The notes below the pieces were generated by a model. The model was not told where the DNA came from. It ran no database searches and was given only the letters and a program-made list of their open reading frames with translations. From Lojkania enalia (taxonomy: Eukaryota > Ascomycota > Dothideomycetes > Pleosporales): a stretch of 64,000 nucleotides of DNA. Positions 57,541 through 64,000 of this stretch are shown here, piece after piece (positions within the stretch are counted from its first letter, which is position 1; every line of letters starts with the position of its first letter). Both the position numbers and the translations under genes were made by a program. Location: NCBI GenBank assembly GCA_010094045.1, contig ML986626.1, forward strand, positions 186,001 through 250,000. The letters run 5' to 3'.

Positions 57541-60500
57541 TTATGTTGGTACTCTCCGCGGGGGACTAGGTGGCTTATTATCAAGCTCAGGAGCCTCCTC
57601 GCGCGTCACCGTGGGTCTGCGGAACGCATTCCGTAATCGACTCATTGTATGGCCTGTTTGTGGAGTTGCTGGTGGAACGCTGCTGCGGCTTTGGGAAGAC
57701 TCCATCCGTGCCAACATAGCCGCTGAGGTGAAGTCATTGCTTGCCTCAAAACTCGGCCGTACGCGATCCATAGACATCCTGGCACGATCGTAGGACGGGC
57801 GTGGACGATCCAAGGATATTCGGTGGGACGGGATACCTTCTATCGAACGACGAAATGTGTAGTCGGTACTATTGCTGCCATTCTGGCTTCTAGGATTGTG
57901 CGTGGTAGCAGTTGGAGCCACAGAAGGCGGGTAAATCGGCCGGATGTCATCATCTCCAGCTTGGGCGTTGGCAACCTTGTATTTTGAAGGAGACTCTGTC
58001 GATGAGACTGAAGCACCCTTCTTTGGTGGTGGAGGGGTATAAGAGTCGATCTCTTTCAAATAGTCAAACTTGCCGAGTTTGACCTGTTCGCGGATGATAT
58101 CAACATCGAGAGGAAAGTAAATCTTCTGAAGTGACTTTGCAGTAAACCGCGGGAGCAGGCAGATAATCGACGCTACCAGGAGAACTGCCCAGAAGACCAG
58201 AGATCCGTACACTTCGGAAGCAGCCTTGTAGAATTGAACGCTTGAAGAGAATGACGTGTAGATTCCGGTCCACGCCCAAATGAGTAAGGTACTAATGACG
58301 ACGATCAAAACCATCAGCCAGTCCCATCTGTAGGTGTTGAAGAGAACGTAGAAGTTGGCGACAAATACAGCGATGGTAGCCACAAAGATGCCCATTCGCT
58401 TTAATTCGTCGAGACCGAGCCCATTCGCAGTGTTGAAAGTGGCTGGTGAGAAAAGGAGGTACACCATGAAGAATGCGATGGCGGACTGATAAATACCATC
58501 CACCATATACATCCTAGCCCTCGTTAGCTTTAATATGAAACGCACAGTCTATGCACTTACCAGAACTTGGGCTGAGTCCATTCTTTTCTTTCAATGCCTC
58601 GTCGGTAAAGCTGAGGAACAGCCAGAGACACTTTGTCATCAACGTCTTGGTCCAATACACCCATCAGAATGACGGGAAGGGAGGTGAACGCAAGATTGAA
58701 CATCACAATGTAGCTATAGTCGAAAATATATTGGCTGTCGAAGTTGGTGTATATTTGATACCAGAACAAGGAGAAGGTCCAAACAATATTCTGTGTTCTT
58801 TGTGAGTGTCAAAAAGATGCCTCTGGGAGAATGACTGACCTTGTAAAAGAAATTTGCGATTGTTTCTGCAAGTCTTCTATAAGACCACCGCCCATGGACA
58901 AGAACGAGACGCGTGAGGAAGCGGAATTGACCGATAGCGTAATCTGAGGACATAACGGCAGCGCGGCCCTCTAAACCAGCAATACCAACGCCCACGTGAG
59001 CTTCTTGAATCATAGCGACATCATTGGCGCCATCGCCGATGGATAGAGTAAGACAATCAAGTCCTGTCTTTACCATGTTGACAACAGCAGCCTTCTGGCT
59101 GGGACTGACTCTGCAGCACAAAACCGACCGGCACTGTTTGCAGAGAAGAAGGAATTTCCTCTTGATCGAGTCATCAAGAACAAGTTTTAGTGTGTCTCCA
59201 TCAATGATGATAGCATGAGTGGGTGGAGGCGGTTCGTGGTCGTGTTGCGCGGCATCCAGTTCTTGCTGCGATCCTGTCATACCGAAGATTGCCAGCTTCT
59301 CATCCAGCATGGCCTCGGCCGTCGCTAAGCTCTGGTCATCTACTTTAAGGACTAGAAGATCCATATCATTGTTGAGCAGATTGCAAGAGAACCCGATATT
59401 GATGGCTGTTTCCACTTTGTCACCGGTCAGAACCCAGAGCTTAATACCTGCTCTTCCAAGCAGAGAGATTGCGTCAGGAACACCGTCTTGTAACCTATCT
59501 TCAATAGCGGTTCCGCCAAGAAGCCAGAGTTGATTCTCAATACGATCGGAGACCTCTTCTAGTTTCTCCTCGCGGCCAGAAACAGCGTTAGCGGCAATAT
59601 CATAGTCCTTGTTCCATTCTTGATACTCTTCCTCGGAAATCTCCCGCTCAGCAATGCACAGAGTACGAAGCCCTTCCCTAGCAAACATTTCGAGATGCTC
59701 TCCTGTTGTAGCGCGGAGCTCTCGTTGTTGACCTTGTATCAACCTCGAATAAATCATGCTATCCGCTCCTTTGCAGAATAACACAATCTTGCCATCCGGC
59801 ATTCTGATGATAGCACTCATGCGTTTGCGCGTGGAATTGAATTCCAACGTGTTTAGGACTTGGTATCTGCGTTCTTCACCCAGGACGTTTACGACGAGAC
59901 GGTCATCTTCTCGGCCAACGAGAGTGAAACCTACGTCGCGTGCTGTCGCGACCAATGCAGCTTCGTCTGGGGATTGGGCCTTGAATTCAATCTTTGGTGG
60001 ATCTCCCGGAGTCCTTTCGGTGATAACTGTATGGCAAACAGCCAAAGCAACCATAAACCTTTCGCAGGCCATTCTTTGCTCGTGCCCTGAATCTCCAGCA
60101 AGATCGGAAATGTAATCCGGGGCAACGAATGTCAGATCTTCATCTTTTAGGTAAGGGTTATCATGCATCCTTCTTATGTCTTCAATCATTCGCACACGAT
60201 CGCGTGCGATTTGTTCATGTGCGCGGGCACTCTCCTCTTCCACGTTGATGCCCTGTCTTCGCTGCATGCCAGCCTGCGCTTCAGTGTACGCTTCTCCATA
60301 TGGGACGCCGTTGACAGTGCATTTCTTGAACTCCATAACGTTCTGCGTAAGGGTACCGGTCTTGTCGGAGAATATATACTCGATCTGCCCAACATCATCG
60401 GAAATGTTCCAGGATTTCGGGGTACAAGGATAATCAATCTTTTCATAATACATCAGGACATCGCTGTATATGAAAACGGCTTGCAAAGTGCGGATAATTT

Positions 60501-62250
60501 CCAGAGTGATGTAGAGGGAAATGGGTACCAAGTTTTGGAAGAGGATTACTCCAGCCCAGAATGCGATAACTCCATCTAGCGAAGGTTTGCCATTGCCATA
60601 AGACCCGAATTCGAACAAGGCGTGTGACGTATCATCCTTGGCCCAAAATACCCCTAGAACAATACCGGATACCAGACACATGAAGAACAGAATGATGAAG
60701 TTATAAACGACATTCCAGTTGAGGTCTTTGGTGATTTTGGCACGTTTGCTGGGAGTGATGCCGGAGTTGATCATAATTTTAGTTTCTTCACCCGTAAACG
60801 CCACCACACCAAGCACCCATTCCGTGTTCCGAAGCTGACTTCCTCGAAGAAGGAGATTGTTGATTGTGATAGGCTCCGCCATATCGTAGGGTGTAGCGTT
60901 AGGATCCTTGGCATTGTGTTGCTTCCATCGAATGACGGCATTGTAGGAGTACAGGTTTGAATGGGGTCCTTCACTCTCAATGATAAAATCAGCTCTCTCG
61001 CAATGGCGAGCATGCTTTACATCTCGGGTACAGTGTAGAGCGTTGCGGACCTTGAGATTCGTCTCGCCGTCCAGATTTTTGGTCTCAACGTAGCAGGCAC
61101 CGTCTTCAGATGACGTGGAAAGGACCACAACATCAGCAGGGATTTCCTCATCGTTGTAGAGACGAACAAAATCGCCCACCTGGACATTCTTCCATGCATC
61201 TTTCTTGAAACGAGCCTTGTCAGGAGTCGTTTTGAATGGATCGATCACACTACCCCAGAATTTTTGCTCAGTTGGAGTCTTTGTGTCGGAGCCAGAGACT
61301 CTAGCTTGATCGCCCTCCCGCACATGCATCTGTCCTCCGAGGTTGACTGCGTCGGCCGGCGGCGACTGGCCAGGCAATGGGGAAGGAACCGGCGTCATCT
61401 GGACATCCTCATCGCCATGGCCATAGTACGACAAGACGGAAGCCCGCCTCGTGTCGATGGAAGGCCTTGATTCACCCTCCGTGCCTTCCTTCCCTTTGGG
61501 AGCTTTCCTATCCTTCCACTGTCTCCAGACCCAAACAATGGCTCTTGAGTTCGCTTTCTTGAACTTGCGCCACATTGACACGGTATCCTCAGCCGTGTTC
61601 ACATTATTGAACTCGACCAGCCGGTGAACGGGTGCATTATTGAGCTCGTTGTCGAGAACCGTTCGTCTCCAATCCTCAATGGCGTCTTTAATGGCGGTCA
61701 CAGAAAGAATAACGATCAGAGGGACTGCATTAAGGGCTGGATTAGATGCTCCAAATATTGAGAATACCTAGACAAGGCAAAGGTCAGCGGAAAAAAAAAA
61801 AAAGGGGAATGGAGGGCGGCATACGCCTAAAATAATGATGAACAAAAAGTACACGTTTGCGATGTTGTGGAACTGGAACCAAAGGTTCTTTGGGATAAAA
61901 CTTAACGGGGTGTACTTGGCTGTCCGTATTTTGTTTCGCGCGTAGTGGGCTGTCGGGTGGCCATCTTCGTCGCGCTCCGACGGAGGAAGCGGGATATTAA
62001 AGTATACCCGTCGTCCAGGATCCTGCTCCTCGCTATCTGCCTCAGAGCTCTCAGCATCTGTTGGTCCAGCCTCCTTGCCTAGCGAATCCCTCTTCTTCTC
62101 TCCTCCTGAGCCTATCCTCCGGTGCAGCCGCTCTTTCAGCGACTGCCTTTTGCTGTCAGCCTTCGGGCCCTTTGCCCGATGCGTTGCCCAGCGTATCCGC
62201 TTCACGGGGTTTGTCACTTCGCTGTCCTCCGTGTACGGCTGGATGGCCAT
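57541..62250 (-). CDS. DNF1: Dnf1-type P4-ATPase, phospholipid flippase
   Basis: P4-ATPase that moves phospholipids from the outer to the cytosolic leaflet of plasma membrane and endosomes, with a Cdc50/Lem3-type partner. Four exons are predicted: 62250-61825, 61767-58840, 58790-58561 and 58513-57541, giving about 1518 residues, near yeast Dnf1 (1571). It starts [12 protein letters not shown]; the frame extends upstream only to a GTG. The leader [12 protein letters not shown] and [20 protein letters not shown] is typical. The actuator motif DGETNLKVR is near residue 378, the phosphorylation motif [10 protein letters not shown] near 609, and [16 protein letters not shown] near 1058. All catalytic residues are present. 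C-terminal membrane helices are encoded by exons 3 and 4, followed by a disordered tail with [24 protein letters not shown] motifs. A second paralogue may exist elsewhere; DNF1 versus DNF2 cannot be set. Confidence 0.92.
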
Positions 62251-63921
62251 TGTCACGGCAGTTCGTTTGTGCAGACGGGCGATGTGCGGAGGGGAGCGGC
62301 TGAGCTCGCTAGTTCACCGGCCTCAGCCGGGAAGGCCTTTATGCCGCAGAGAGAGCCAATTCGCCTACGTTGATGGGAGCGAGGAAGCTGAAGTGACGAT
62401 ATTCGCGAGTTCCTGGGAGTGAAGTCGACACGGTTTCGAAGGGGGTTGAGGCCGGCGGGCGTTACCTTTCCGGCTAGGGCGCGGGCGGGTATTATGATAT
62501 CCGGGGTGCGAGAGCGAGCGACGTTGCCCTGGGCGGAGGAACACCAGGACGCGCGGGGAGAGCCAACTATGGAGAGCGCGATGGGGAGCGACGTTCCGAC
62601 GTGCAAGTTTGTTGTTGACGGGGAGATGTTAAGCCTGGGGCATGCTGCGGTGATTGAAGAGGATAGGTGGCGGAGGTGCAGGGCGCTGGGCTGTTCAAGG
62701 CTCTTGGTCGATGCGTTTCTGTTGCTGACGGAGCAGAGTGGCAGCGCAAAGGCCCGCCGCGCGCAATAATACCCACAGCCCTGAGCCCTAGAGCCGGAGT
62801 TAGGGGCCTATGACTCTGCGGAACGACGCTCGATTGCCCTTGTAGGCCTGGGCCACTCTGGCAGCTCCCGCAGCTTCCGGCTCCCGAGTCTATGACCGGT
62901 CCGGATAGCTTCCTGCGCAAATCTCCAAATCTACGGACCAAGCAGAAATTTGCTCTCTTGGTAATACGCACACCGACCGCTGTTGCAGCCGTCGTCTCTG
63001 GGAATCGCAGGCGGAGGCAGCGAAAGAATCCTCCTGTCAGCCTCTGCCAGGAATGAATGAGTGAATAATGGATGAATGGGCACCCGCCTAGACGGGCGCA
63101 GCCAAATCTTAGCTCAGGGTCCGCCACTATGTCACGCTTTGCGACAATTGTGTATCTATAAATGCGTCGTCGCGGGCGCAGCAGCAACAGCCCCATTCCA
63201 CTATAAGCAAATGGACGGTCATGCTGAGTGCATCAAGACAATTTGTGCGAGTGTAACAGGTTCGCAGTCATTGCCATCTTGTTGCCTTCGAAGGGGCCCT
63301 ATAATCACTCTGTATTATCCTAACCCCGAGCGTGTAGGGTGATTTGATTAATTCGCTGCCATCAGGGAAGGTGGAGTAGATCTCGCATAGAAATCGGGGA
63401 CAAACGAAACCCGAGAGATGCAGGGGCACGGCGTCGGACTTGGACAATGCGAAACGTCGAAACGTCGCCCACCACTTGGAAGGGGAACACACGCTCGCAC
63501 GAGACACCAACGCTACATACTGCGCGGCGGCAATGCAAAATGCAGAAGTACAATCCAGCGCGGATAGATCTCGTATGCAACGCAAGGCCCGCTCCAGCAC
63601 GTGCTATTATGAGATGAATAGGCGCTATTCGAGGTGTCGACGAGAGGACAGAGGAGACGAAGTAAAGATGTTTGAGATTTTTCGAACAAATACAATAGGA
63701 GAAAGACAGTCCGAGACTGTTCTTCAAGCTAGCTTAGACCCTACCTAGATAACCTGGTAGACATTCACACCCTACCAGAATAAATCCCGTGATCGACGTG
63801 TCCCTAGTTAGAAATTCCTAGCGCGTCTAGTAGCCCACTTTTCGCACCGCCACAACGCGAACAACGGCGCCAAGCATTCAGACTGACTACTCAACGCTCT
63901 TCCACCGGCTAGAGAACAGCC
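62251..63921. other. upstream region of the flippase and next gene
   Basis: About 1.7 kb between divergent starts. Several frames (for example 62567-63196 minus) are open but Arg/Ser/Pro-rich and non-ATG-initiated, and probably reflect GC-rich composition. No gene is claimed. The region should contain both promoters. Confidence 0.5.
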
Positions 63922-64000
63922 ATGCCGCCAAAGAGAGATATTCGTGACTTTTTTAAACCGACCCTTAATTCGCAACCTCCACGGCCATCTACAACTACTC
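63922..64000 (+). CDS. 5' end of an unidentified gene with a PIP-box-like N-terminus, cut by the window end
   Basis: An ATG at 63922, preceded by a C-rich leader, opens a frame to the end of the window (26 codons). It reads MPPKRDIRDFFKPTLNSQPP. The segment RDIRDFF fits the spacing of a PCNA-interacting motif (a hydrophobic residue, two residues, then two aromatics), and N-terminal PIP boxes of this form are known in fungal DNA repair and replication proteins. The rest of the protein lies outside, so no function is assigned. The frame is not an overlap of another gene. Confidence 0.5.
   Translation, partial: MPPKRDIRDFFKPTLNSQPPRPSTTT

Noticed and set aside
62567..63196. 209-codon minus-strand frame upstream of DNF1
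   Set aside because: Arg/Pro/Ser-rich low complexity in GC-rich promoter DNA, without a domain or a convincing start.
1..64000. Intact transposon, CRISPR array, rRNA genes or a secondary-metabolite cluster
   Set aside because: No transposase or reverse transcriptase motifs, no spaced repeat array, no rRNA-like sequence and no PKS, NRPS or terpene synthase frame were seen.

Overview
The window is chromosomal DNA of a filamentous ascomycete (Pezizomycotina). The evidence is about twenty eukaryotic genes with short introns (roughly 45-110 nt, GT...AG), no operons, and clear fungal orthologues: Stc1-domain protein, Ste11/SteC MAPKKK, Dnf1-type flippase, Sen1, Trm44 and Gna1. Class cannot be fixed from the sequence alone; the accessory families (DUF7580, DUF7514, C2H2/Rua1/ankyrin) would suit Leotiomycetes or a related class. 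Exon coordinates in the entries were worked out by hand from splice motifs, frame continuity and family conservation.

Layout. 1-3.5 kb is gene-poor, with one probable decayed reading frame. 3.5-9.6 kb carries a YeeE/YedE sulfur transporter and a convergent pair of small-subunit ribosome biogenesis genes, UTP7 (+) and TSR1 (-). 11-23 kb is a housekeeping block: Stc1-domain protein, RAD7, ribosomal protein S10, SDE2, the RFC3/Rfc5 clamp-loader subunit and a DUF7514 protein. 24.5-31.7 kb holds a Ste11-like MAPKKK behind a 2.2 kb upstream region, a zinc alcohol dehydrogenase and an M20 carbamoyl-amide hydrolase with a mitochondrial-type leader.

32-43.2 kb is the most accessory-looking part. It contains a DUF7580 protein divergent from a composite C2H2/Rua1/ankyrin protein, then an amidase whose second intron lacks an AG acceptor, then a decayed small membrane-protein frame, with long spacers between them. 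43.5-62.3 kb returns to conserved genes, all on the minus strand: TRM44, GNA1, two unrecognised proteins, SEN1 and a Dnf1-type P4-ATPase. The last bases hold the 5' end of a further gene that starts with a PIP-box-like motif.

Functionally the conserved genes fall into ribosome and RNA biology (UTP7, TSR1, RPS10, TRM44, SEN1, SDE2), genome maintenance and chromatin (RAD7, RFC3, Stc1-domain, SDE2, SEN1), signalling (STE11), cell wall precursor supply (GNA1) and membrane lipid asymmetry (DNF1). I found no biosynthetic cluster, CRISPR array, rRNA, convincing tRNA or intact transposon. The best candidates for something undescribed are the C2H2-Rua1-ankyrin fusion with its divergent DUF7580 neighbour, and the two unrecognised genes at 47-49 kb.
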